Source: Porphyra umbilicalis
Taxonomy: Eukaryota > Rhodophyta > Bangiophyceae > Bangiales > Bangiaceae
Assembly: GCA_002049455.2 (NCBI GenBank)
Contig: KV918779.1
Span: 248,001-312,000 of the forward strand
Length of the DNA stretch: 64,000 nt
Direction of reading: 5' to 3'
Positions 54,970-64,000 of this stretch are shown here, in pieces. The notes beneath the pieces were generated by a model. The model saw only the letters and a list, made by a program, of their open reading frames with translations. It searched no databases and was not told the origin of the DNA. The position numbers and the translations under genes are program-made. Position 1 is the first letter of the stretch, and each line of letters opens with the position of its first letter.

Positions 54970-56450
54970 GCAATGCTCTTTGGTTTGAGGGCTCACGAGT
55001 GGTCTCACCCGCCGCTGATTTGCTCGTTGGTCGCCGAAACCTTGATCCCACCAGCGCCTGGCATCAATCGGGCTTTTTCGCTGACGATGGCGACCAGCGC
55101 GGTCAGAGGCGTGCTTGACATCTCGCGAGCTCAGGGTCGCGGCGGCCGCCTGCTATTTCAGCGGCGCCGCCCCACCCCGTAGGAATTTAGTGGGCGTCGC
55201 GGTCCCCGCGCGTCATCGTCCACACCTTCGGGCCCTCGAGGGGGTGCGTCACCTGCACTTCCCGCCATACGACACCCAAACGCACTGGCTGGGCTGCCTC
55301 GACGGCGCTGCACACAACAGGCCTGGACCCCATGAGGTCCACGTGCTGCCTGCCAACGTAGGTGACACCCATCATGCAAAAGAGCCTATAGGAGTCTTCC
55401 CTCGCCCTGCTCCGCTACCGTCGCCAAATACGTGCTTCCGTGCGCCCGTCCGCACTGTACGGGCAATCGCTGAAAAAGCAGGATGCGCCGGCCACGTGGG
55501 GCCGCGTCGCCTGGGGGTGCCCCCGGCGCCACGCAGGTGGAGCCCCGCCGCCCCGCCGCGAGCCACGTCACGCACGCGTGACGCGTGCCCGGCGCCCGAC
55601 GGTGGCGCGGCATCGTCGACGGCCGCAACCGCCGTCGCGGCCGCTGCCGCGGCAGGGAGCGCCGACGCGCGGCCGCTAACCTAACATCGTCAGCGAGCGC
55701 CGCAGAGACGATGGGCGCCGCTGCCTGCGGCTCAGCACTCCATCTCAGCGCCGCGGGCGGCCCTCAGGTGGGCGACCGCCAGGTGACCTCGTGGCCGCCG
55801 CGCCGGTATTGCAGACGAGGCTTGACGAGCAAACGGGTGGGTGGGAGGGGGGTCTCCGGTTGGAGCGGAAGCTGATTGGGACGAAGCGGGATTCCCTGTC
55901 AGTGGTGCCCGCAGGTTTGCTATGCCGCCACGCAGTGACGAACGGGAGCGGGGGAACGGCGACGCCCGACGTCGAGGTGGGGTGGGTGGATCCGCGTGCC
56001 GCGCAGACCAGGTCACACACGCGCGGAGTATAATGGGGAGTGGCGCACAGGACCAACCGCCAGGTGGCGCGTGGGTAATTCGCCTCCACAAGCAGCCGAC
56101 AGGCCGAGCACCCGGGCGGCGGCCACACGGCGGGCCTGGTTTGTGCGTCACCTTGGGAGCGAGCCAAAGCCGAGATAGGCGACTTGAGTCAGAGATTCCC
56201 AGAACTGTAGAACGTGAGTTTGGAAAGGGGACTCGACGAGTGACCCCCTTTCAAACTCCCCGTCTACGGGAGAATATTTTTGGAGTGTATTCAGGACAAG
56301 TGCGCAACCCAACCAAGTGTGTGCGGAGCACCCAATGGAAAGAAGTACAGTTTCTTGAGTGCAAAACACATCTTTGTACCTTTCAGGCCAGTAATTTTGA
56401 TGTCATGGAAGTTTTGTTTGTTCGACCAGACATTTGTGGGTCAGCACCAG
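54970..56450. other. no confident gene
   Basis: A minus frame around 55187-55400 reads coding-like (MMGVTYVGRQHVDLMGSRPV, LGVVWREVQVTHPLEGPKVW) and could be a remnant of a transposon protein. Other ORFs look like GC-rich shadows. Confidence 0.3.
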
Positions 56451-56835
56451 CGCAGTGCACCTCGTTGCTGGATCCACCATGAGCCTCGTTTTCCCCCAAA
56501 TCGCTCGTACAAAAACTTGCACGACCCCTCGGAAGCACCTGTACGAGGCAAACTTTTGCAAAAACATGTTAAAACATGCATACGATAGCATGACTGCATT
56601 TTTCAATGACTTCTTGGATGCACCAGAAGCCTCTATGAGAGCCGCTTTCTATGGTGTTGAGCGACATGGTGAATATGCGCACGTGCAAACGTACACATGT
56701 GCTCAATGAGTGTGTGCGAGCGCTCCCATCCTTTCAACGAGGTGTTTTCGATTTTCGTGCACGCTTCATTAAGGCACCGTGTTCGAGGCATGCGTATCAA
56801 GTCGTGCGTGTGGTCTGGAGGTGCTTGGAAAGTAC
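56451..56835 (+). repeat. second copy of the left part of the 1.63-kb element
   Basis: Starts CGCAGTGCACCTCGTTGCTG and matches 45331-45690 with many substitutions, including shared GATGCA-CAGAAGC-TCT and CAACGAGGTGTTT stretches. No matching right end was found downstream, so it is truncated or solo. Confidence 0.75.
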
Positions 56836-58735
56836 CTTTTTGCCCCTGTTATCTGCCGGTCGGCCCGACTTTGTCACACTTAGGGCAATCCCAGCAACGT
56901 TGGCCCCATCTTCCATTTAACCGCATCTGGAGGTGCAACGTGTGGGTCCCTGAATGGAAAGACCATCCTGGGGTCCCCATATCCCAAACGTCGCGATGGA
57001 CTTTGCCACATGGACCATCGAATGCTCTCTGGCCGATTAAACGATAGGGTCTACGTTGGTGGGTCCGACTCGCCTCGTGTTGCAGGGGACTAGCCAAACG
57101 ACGCTGGCTGATGTGTCCAAAACAGATGCCAGATCGTGCGGAGATAGTCACTAGATTCATTCGAAAATGGGCTTGGGCATGCCACGAGACAAAGAATTGA
57201 TGCACAGTATGCGAATGAAGCCCAAACCGACAGGAATCAGGCTCAAGACGCAACAACATGGGGTGAATGCGACGACACCTGGCAGTGCCACGGCACCACG
57301 CGCAAGAATATTCGATGTCAACGCCTGACTCAGGCGAGGACCTGCGTTGCACAAGGCGCCACACCAGCGATCTGGGCCAGTCTGGTAGACAATCACCTGC
57401 CCGAGAGGACCACGGCACTGTCCGCATCGCACAGTGGTCTTCCCAAATAGCTCGCAACACCCATGGACCATCTCTTGGGAGTGCAAGCTTTTAGAATCGA
57501 TTGCGCTGCGACGCTCTCGGGTCAGGCTCTTCGGACAGCGGACGAAAGAGGTGCTCTTCGATTGGCTGTCAATGCAAATTTTCTAAGCCGTGCCCCGGCC
57601 TCGAAGTGTCATTCGGGCAGTCAAGGTATTTTCAAAATGTTCTGTCTCGATCTCGCGGCAATCTGGTCGGGCTGGGCTCCACCCTCAGTTCTCCTGTGGA
57701 CGTGATTAGACGCCGCTTGTCTCAAACGGACGATGTGGCGGCCAGTTGTGGCACTGGGTGGGAGATTCGAGAGCGTTGCGCAGAAATGAATGGTTACGTT
57801 ATCCCATCGCGTGATCGCGATGAGGGCCTCACACACACGTATGTCGACTGATTGCGTTGCGCGGGCGGACAGCGATGATGGCAGCCACTGCCCTGTCGTC
57901 AGTCCGCGCATCGTGTGCGGTCCAATTAACAGGCATTGTGGGATCGGAGGTGCCTGCGCGGGTGCACCCCGCCTCCCCAGGCAGCGCATTGGAAGACCTC
58001 GACCAGTTTCCCTGCGCGGGTCCGGCGGGTGCCGCCTTTTTTTGTGGCGCGAGCGGGCCAGAGCGTGCCTCGACACGCGCGCTCGCCACGTACACGTGGG
58101 TCCGCCGAGACGCGCCTCTCGGCGTGAGCAGTCCGAGGGGACCGACAGGCGGTCGCCTGCCACGCGAGACAGCGATTGGGGGGACCTGTCGCGTTGTTGC
58201 CGCGCGTGGGTTTGGGGGGGTGGGACCTGTCGCGTTGTCCCCTCGCACGAGTCCGACGCTCGACCTCTTTTGGCCTCTTGCGGGCCACCTCGGGTAGGGC
58301 CCAGGCCGTCGTCCTTCCACCCAGGCACGCATAGAGAGCATGCGGTGGTGTGCCGTGGGCGGGCCAGCTACGACTCTTTTTCGCTCTTCGTGGACTGACG
58401 CGGTCGCAGGCGGGCAGCCAACGGTCTCCCACCCTCTTAGGCACGTAGTGTGGGGGCCCTGTGGTGTCTCCCGCGCGCGGCTCCTCCGCGTGCCGTTTGT
58501 GTGCGCGAAACCTGCCGGCGACGCCGTGGCGCCCTCCTCCGTACCCCACTTCCACGGCGTCTTTAGCCCGCGCACACCGTCTCCCCTGGTTTTGACGACG
58601 CCTCCACTCCCGCAATGACGCGCGGGAAGGGCGCCAAACGACTCACGGCGGCGGCGCACGCAGCGCAATCGTAACGGTACCCGGTGCCCGCCTCCCTTTC
58701 CTAGTCCCTGCGAGAATGCCTACGACAGCGCCGAA
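56836..58735. other. no confident gene
   Basis: Minus frames in 56849-57486 contain Cys pairs (CGQCRG, CPKCDK) but no continuous domain. GGGACCTGTCGCGTTGT occurs twice, at 58181 and 58222. From 57900 to 58620 GC-rich ORFs overlap on both strands. Confidence 0.3.
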
Positions 58736-59812
58736 ATGCCCCCCCCCCCGCCTCCACCCCCTCTTCCTCCCATGCCGCGCGCGACGCCGGGTGGTCATCG
58801 CCCGCCCCTCGGCTTTTGTCGTCCGGCAGAGGGCGGGCGGCCCTGATCATTTAAGCGACCGTACTCCCCTCTCGGTCGCGGCCGCCGACACGGATACCGC
58901 GACGACTGTGACCAATAACGGCGGCAGGTGCGACACCGCGGCGATTGGGACGGCCCCGGTTTTCACGGCGGCCCCCCAGGCCCTGTGCGTGTGCATTCGC
59001 GCGGCGGTGGCAACAATGACGGCGGGCGACAACCGAGCCCCCCGCGGGTGCCCTTTGGCGCCCCTCCCTGTCCGACAAGGGGCCCGCCATTCTCCACCAA
59101 CTACTGTGGTCGAAGCGCTCGGCGCCTGCCGTCTGGTCGCCCCCCCGGCCCGCCGCGCTTTCCGCAGCATCCACCTTCTCGCGGTCGCGGGTACCGCTCG
59201 TGCAGCCCTCCAAGCCTGCCGCGGCCTCTGCCGCTGGGCCCTCCCCCAAGCCCGCCAAGAAGTCCGCCCCATTTCAGGGGCGGCACCGACGACTACCGCC
59301 CGCGCGATCCACCGCGACTGCCGTAGGGCCCACCGCCTGGCCCGCCAACGGCCAACTGGGGTTCGCCAAGGGGGGGCGGCTAGGACCCGCCGTAAGCCTT
59401 GCGGCGCCATCCCCCAGGCCCTCCTCCCGGCTGGCGGTGGGCGCCCCCCTACGAGGCGTGGGGCGACGACCAATCCCCCGTCTGGGAGTGTTCACCACCG
59501 GCGACTCTGTGGCGCTCGCCTGACGCGCGCTCGCCCTGGCGAATCGACCAGTGCGGAGGTCCGACAGGCACGCAGGACTTCCAGTTGGTGCTAGAGGGGA
59601 CGCCCGCACGGAACACGTCCGCGCCGTGGACTTGGTGGCACGCGCGGTCGCAGCCGTTGCGGCAGCCGACGCCATCCGAGCCTCTGGGCCGTCCGGTGTA
59701 CATGCTACAGGGGACTCAACACTCTCTCGACCCGACGTACGAGCTAGTCCCTGTGCCTCGGCGTCCTCCCCAGCTGTTTCCTGCACACCCTCCGCCTCCG
59801 TACCGGATGTAA
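58736..59812 (+). pseudogene. Pro/Gly/Arg-rich (RGG-like) ORF with in-frame stops
   Basis: One plus frame starting at the ATG at 58736 (MPPPPPPPP) keeps a biased composition for 1.08 kb. It contains GRGRRHGYRDD, FHGGPPGPVRVHSRGGGNND, SPPRVPFGAPP, then DPTYELVPVPRRPPQLFPAH. It is interrupted by four stops (TGA near 58847, TAA near 58916, TAG near 59324 and TAG near 59393). It ends just before the Harbinger Myb-like frame begins. It could be the 5' part of that element's protein or an unrelated RNA-binding-like protein. Introns could remove some stops, but no convincing splice sites were found for all four. Confidence 0.35.
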
Positions 59813-59832
59813 CCGACGCGCTACCCAAGAAG

Positions 59833-61035
59833 ATGGGGTCTGCTCTGGGATGGACGCACACCGACCGTGTGCCACTCTGTGAGGCCTACCTGGAGGTGAC
59901 GAGTGACGCGGTGAGGGCGACTGCCCGCACCAAGGAAAACCTGTGTGGGACTGTTCACAAGCTGTGGGCTGGCAAAGTGCCTAAGAAGGGGCCGATGAGA
60001 GTGGACCGCCTACCAAGCGCTCTGGAGAAGCAGTTAAAGCGCATCCGGGCGGGGGTGAGAATCTTCAAGTCGCCCTACCTCGCTGTTAAGGCCATGCCGA
60101 CCACTGGCAACCTGTCTGAGGAGGGTATCATCAGCGGCGCTGTGGCGCGCTACTGCTCGCTGGACGTGTACGACGCCATCCGTGCCGACCAAGACCAAGA
60201 CGAGCACAACGACAAAACGCGCAAACGCAAGGCCAAGGTCGAACACTGCAAGTGAATTGCGTGTTGGCGCGTATTGCGGCAGAGTGACAAGTTCAGCGGC
60301 GCCGCCAACGGCGGCGACGCCTCTACAAACGACATTTGTGGCGACTCGTCGTTGGACGACGACGCGAGTGGCACCGGCAGCGGCAGCAGCCGCAGCCGAC
60401 GCAACGGCGGCTTCCAGGGTCGCCATATTGGCATCAAAGCTGCAAAGAGGCAGCGACAAGACGACATCCAGATGGACGCTCAAGCCAAGAACAGTACTGA
60501 GGCCTTCCGCAAGCTGACGGACGCGCAAAATGAGCGCACTTCCCTTCGCTTTTTTGACTCTCCACTGATGTGGCACACCCCTGAAGCGGCTCGGTACCGC
60601 TTGGCCATTACGCAGAAGATGCTTGAGCGTGCAGGTTTGGCGAGCTCTTCTACTATTGATTTGGGGGGGAGTGAGGGGACTGACGACTCTATCGGTGGTG
60701 CGGGGAGCGGAGTTGCTGGTCTTGGTGTTGGCGGCACGACGGAGACGCCGCGGGCTGCTGCTGGCCCTGCCGCCGGAGCGCGGGCGCCGCCGGCGCCGGG
60801 AGCGCTGGTCGCGCCATCGGGTGCGGATGGGACATCTGCATCTGCTCTGGCGGCGGCATCGGCGGCCAAGACCGCGGTGGCGCGCGTGCGCCAGCAACAA
60901 GAGACTGCCGCCGGCCGTAGCTCGATGGAGACCAAGCGGCAGGCAGCCGCGGCTCAGCTCGCGCGCCTTCCGGCCACGAATCGCTTCCTGGACGAAGAGA
61001 GCGAGTCCACAGATAATGACGATGACTCCGAGTAG
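59833..61035 (+). pseudogene. Myb/SANT-like protein of a Harbinger-type transposon (copy 2), one TGA
   Basis: The ATG at 59833 (MGSALGWTHTDRVPL) starts the conserved part. It has EAYLEVTSDAVRATARTKEN in the SANT-like region, SPYLAVKAMPTTGNLSEEG, and ARYCSLDVYDAIRADQ. At 60253-60255 a TGA interrupts EHCK-stop-IACWRVLRQSDKFSG, exactly in the segment that is continuous in copy 1 (FKVLRDLDKFSTA). The same frame then runs on with HIGIKAAKRQRQDDIQMDAQ, FFDSPLMWHTPEAARYRLAI and an acidic tail ESTDNDDDSE. A 45-nt GT-AG intron (60238-60282) could in principle remove the stop and keep frame, but it would also remove the conserved WRVLR. So a nonsense change or small insertion is likelier. It pairs with the transposase at 62432-62902. 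Confidence 0.65.
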
Positions 61036-61139
61036 AGATAACTGTAGTTTGTTGCATTTGTGTGGGACATGATGCGTTTGCATGTTAAGAATGACAAATG
61101 TTTTTTTCCCCCCGTTGGGCAGGGGTTTTATTCCTTTAC

Positions 61140-61990
61140 AAGTGCCTTTCTCCCGCCCCCGCCGCCGGCCGCCCCCCCCGCCGCCGGCCGCCCCCCCTGC
61201 CGCCGGCCGCCGCCTCCGCCGCCGCCGCCCCCCCCGCTGCCGGCCGCCTCCCCCGACGCCTGCCACCGCCCGCGCTGTGGGCCGCCACCCCCGCCGCCGA
61301 CCGCCGCCCCCGCCGACCGCCGCCACCTCCGCCGCCGGCCGCCCCCCCCGGCGCCGGCCGCCGCCCCCGCCGCCTGCTGCCGCCCGCGCTGACAGCCGCC
61401 GCCCCCGCCGCCGACCGCCGCCCCCGCCGCCGGCTCCCGCCCTTGCCGCCGGGCGCCATCGCCGCCGCTTTCGTTGCCCGGGGGCCTGTCGGACGCACCC
61501 GCGCCTGGCGCTGCCCCCGCCGTCGCCGCCGACCCCGCCGCTGCCGCCGCCGCCTCTGGCGGCAGCTCCCTTCGCTGCCGCTGCCCCCGCCGCCGGCCGC
61601 CGCCCCCGCCGCCGGTCGCCATAACCGCCGCTGGCGCGGGACCCTGTCGGCCGCACCCCCGGCTGGCGCTGCCCCTGCCGTCGCCGCCGCCTCCGCCGCC
61701 GCCACCAGTTCCGCCGCAGCAGCCGCATTCTCGGCCGCCGCCCCCGCCGCTGCCCGGGGTGACGGCGCCGCCGCCGCCGCTGCCGCCTCCGCCGGCGCCG
61801 GCGCCGCCGCCCCCGCCGGCGCCGCCGCCCCTGCCGCCGCCGGCACCTCCGCCGCCGCCGCCGCCGCAGCCGCATCCGCGGCGGGCGCCGCCCTGTCAGG
61901 GGATGGGCGCGGGCGGACCGACGGGGAGGTGGAGGCCGCGAGCCGCGCCATTGGAAGGAGGCGGGGACGCAGGGGTGGGCGGGCTGGGGG
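61140..61990. repeat. GCCGCC-type low-complexity block inside the Harbinger remnant
   Basis: Degenerate CCGCCGCCCCCGCC units of about 24-36 bp run for ~850 bp, giving Pro/Ala/Arg translations in all frames. It lies between the Myb-like gene and the convergent transposase gene. No frame can be preferred. Confidence 0.7.
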
Positions 61991-62431
61991 AAGGGACGGC
62001 GGAGACGCAGGGAACTCCGCAAAGGCGTCAGCTGAGGTGGTGGGGATCTCAACTAGAACGGACCTGGTGGTACATTCTATGGACACCGATGTTAAGGAAA
62101 AAAAAAACCCTGCCCAACGGCGAAAAAAATACCTTTGTGTAACCTTGCGTCTCTACACAACATACGGAGACACAAACTCGCCGCGGTCGTTCCATACGTG
62201 CGTCGTCAGCTCAGCACGGAGCTGCTCGTGCTCAACGGGATTGCGAGTCTCACCCCATGCAACAAAGACAGCAACCATACCGCCCGCGGGGGGCTGCTAC
62301 ACAGCGTTCAGTGCCGGAGGCGGGTCAGCGACAGCGTCAGCGGCGGCCGGGAGGCCGCCTTCGTTGCCGATGCCGCCGCCAGCTGCAGCTCCCCCGGCGG
62401 CAGCAGCGCCGCCATCGCCTGTCCCACGATC

Positions 62432-62902
62432 TTAAGCACCCTTACCCCCCGCTGCAGCGGCAGCCTCACTTGCAGGATCCTCACCCTCACTACCCGCACT
62501 CCCACCCCCATTAGTCTCTGGTGCATATCTGCGGCGGCTCAAAAACGTGTCACGACGGGCCTCTACACACATGTTGTGTAGAATGCACACCGCCTTGTAG
62601 GTCATAATCAGCTGCTTCACGGAACGGCACCGTCCTGGGTGCAAGGCAATGTGAAACCGCTTAATAAGGACGTTAAACAGCCGCTCAACATCCTTGCGAT
62701 TCTCCTCCAGCAGAAGGTTGAAGGTCTTTTCCTCGTCAGTCAATGGCATGGGGTGGGGCGACACTAGGAAGGCACAACGAGAGTGTAGCGGTTCCAAGCA
62801 CCACCACGTTGGTTCGTCGTCTGGCCGAAGTGACCTCTTGATCAGCTCGGTCCGTCGAAGGAACTGCTCCGGAAATCGAACCACAGCCCAGCCTTCCCCC
62901 AA
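62432..62902 (-). pseudogene. PIF/Harbinger DDE transposase, C-terminal part
   Basis: The frame lacks an ATG and covers only the end of the catalytic domain. FLVSPHPMPLTDEEKTFN and RKDVERLFNVLIKRFHI match the segment around the third catalytic acid, the Glu of VER, in 'plant transposon protein'/DDE_Tnp_4 families. YKAVCILHNMCVEARRD is the characteristic end. The position where the second Asp is expected (upstream of CAFLVSP) reads LEPLHSR without an Asp. An acidic/Ala-rich tail follows. The gene converges on the Myb-like gene, a common Harbinger layout. The missing N-terminal part is not directly upstream. Confidence 0.72.
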
Positions 62903-64000
62903 CGGGAGGAGAGGATCACAACAAAGCCCAGGGGGGAATCGTTGTCCAAAGCACAGTTAGTTTTATCAAACGGCGACGGGGACGGCGTCCCCGCTGTCAA
63001 TAAACCCCTCCCAAACCCGAACGCCGGTGGCCAAAGTAAGTACCCCAAATGCGCCAAACCGATGAATCCCTCCAAAGCGAAAAGTTCAAACAAGTAGTAG
63101 GGGGGTTGGGAAAACCACTGGGGAAAAGCCCCGCCCCCGACCGAATCCAATCTTCCCGAGATCCGGACAGGTCATTCCCTTGCTGGCCCGGATCGGGATT
63201 TTTGGGGACGGCCCCCCGGGGGTGTGCTGTCCACAGCTGAGGGGCCACGCCCGTTCCAACTGGGGACCCCCGACCGCCACGCAGCCCCCTCGTCGCGTGA
63301 CGTGGCGTCCCTGTCGGTCCCGCGACGACCCCTGAGGAGGGGGTTCCGGCCCTGCCCCCGGGCCGGGTGCCGGCCACAACCGCCACCCCCCCCCGATCCT
63401 CGCCCCAGGGGGGTTGTCGAGGTCGGCCCGCGGACGGGATCGGCCCCACGCAACACCGGCATGGCGTGGCGCGCGGCCCGCACGGGTGCCGCGCGGCCCC
63501 CACACCCCCCGAGACGCACGTGGGCCCCACCTCTCCCCGTGGGCCCACATGTTGAAACGCAGTGGGGATAGGGGTTGGGGGACCACGGTGAAGTGGTTGA
63601 GTGGCTTGAGCTTGTGTGTGTGTGTGCGAACGTGCTTTGTTGGTTGTCGTCAGGATCGCCCGCCTCTCCCAACCGAGAGCACCTCTCAAATAGTCCCCGC
63701 CGGCCCAAGTGCTCCCCCCTCTCGCGCCCACACCGACGCCCACGCCCTCGCACCAAATCGAATCACTCACCAAATCAAAAGCCACTAGAGGAAAGCGAAG
63801 ATCAAATCCAAAACATGCCAAAAGTAACGCCCCAAGATGACCCAACACAAATGTGTGCAACTTGACCACGTCTTGCAAATGTACAATGTGGGGTACCATA
63901 AGGGTCACCGACCATCGTCCAACCGCGAACCGCCAGTGGAGTCGGCGACGAGCATCACAGTCCAACACTTCTCCTTGCTTGTTGCCGCGGCGGTTCTTGT
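62903..64000. other. unassigned; unusual composition, possible upstream transposase fragment at the end
   Basis: From about 62885 to 63200 the sequence is full of doubled and tripled bases and carries no recognised gene. 63200-63560 is GC-rich low complexity. Near the window end, minus frame 63880-63968 reads LDCDARRRLHWRFAVGRW, which loosely resembles the first-Asp region of Harbinger transposases. If so, the transposase gene is split by about 1 kb of other sequence. The upstream part lies outside the window. Confidence 0.3.

Noticed and set aside
60238..60282. 45-nt intron removing the TGA in Myb-like copy 2
   Set aside because: GT-AG borders and phase fit, but it would delete WRVLR, which is conserved as FKVLR in copy 1.
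61098..62435. 445-codon plus ORF (and several others) in the GCCGCC block
   Set aside because: It is produced by a degenerate short repeat with no stop codons in any frame, and it runs into the antisense of the transposase.

Overview
This is eukaryotic nuclear DNA, very GC-rich in its genic part. The clearest host genes are a spliced cytosolic ribosomal protein gene (uL23/RPL23A), a Ran GTPase-activating protein (RanGAP), a cyclin-box protein and two very alanine-rich coiled-coil-like proteins. Around them lie decayed eukaryotic DNA transposons. High third-position GC, long G or C homopolymers, few and short introns and this transposon mix would suit a compact GC-rich alga such as a bangiophyte red alga. 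That placement is inference; nothing here fixes the taxon.

Layout. 0-7 kb: a Harbinger-type Myb/SANT-like protein next to an unrecognised protein with two matching Cys-rich modules, then minisatellites and low-complexity ORFs. 7-10 kb: an AT-richer stretch without recognised genes, then a GC-rich low-complexity block. 10.6-20.4 kb: the host gene island, with RPL23A (+), RanGAP (-), a ~1,350-residue Ala-rich coiled-coil protein (+) and a second Ala-rich protein (-), separated by homopolymer-rich spacers and ending in a G-quadruplex-prone minisatellite. 20.8-32.1 kb: a nested transposon complex. Two ~1.35 kb arms in inverted orientation bound it. The left arm is split by a ~710-bp repeat and by a complete 4.73-kb Tigger/pogo element with inverted ends and a TA duplication, and the intact right arm acts as the empty site for both. 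Two more copies of the 710-bp repeat lie inside. 32-45 kb: decayed transposon genes, notably a tyrosine recombinase and a Pif1-family helicase on the same strand. 45-49 kb: a 1.63-kb element with 58-bp inverted ends, a 39-bp hairpin and a duplicated TATA-containing block. 49-57 kb: mostly unrecognised sequence around the cyclin gene, plus a TA-flanked MITE and another copy of the 45-kb repeat. 58.7-64 kb: remains of a Harbinger element, with a second Myb/SANT-like gene and the 3' part of a DDE transposase.

Two kinds of damage can be told apart. In the host genes the reading frame breaks only inside G/C homopolymers, which points to run-length error or variation. In the transposons conserved frames are cut by in-frame stop codons, which points to mutational decay. 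I found no rRNA, no convincing tRNA and no CRISPR array. The ORF translations behind these calls allow alternative start codons, so I checked ATG starts separately and say so where none exists.
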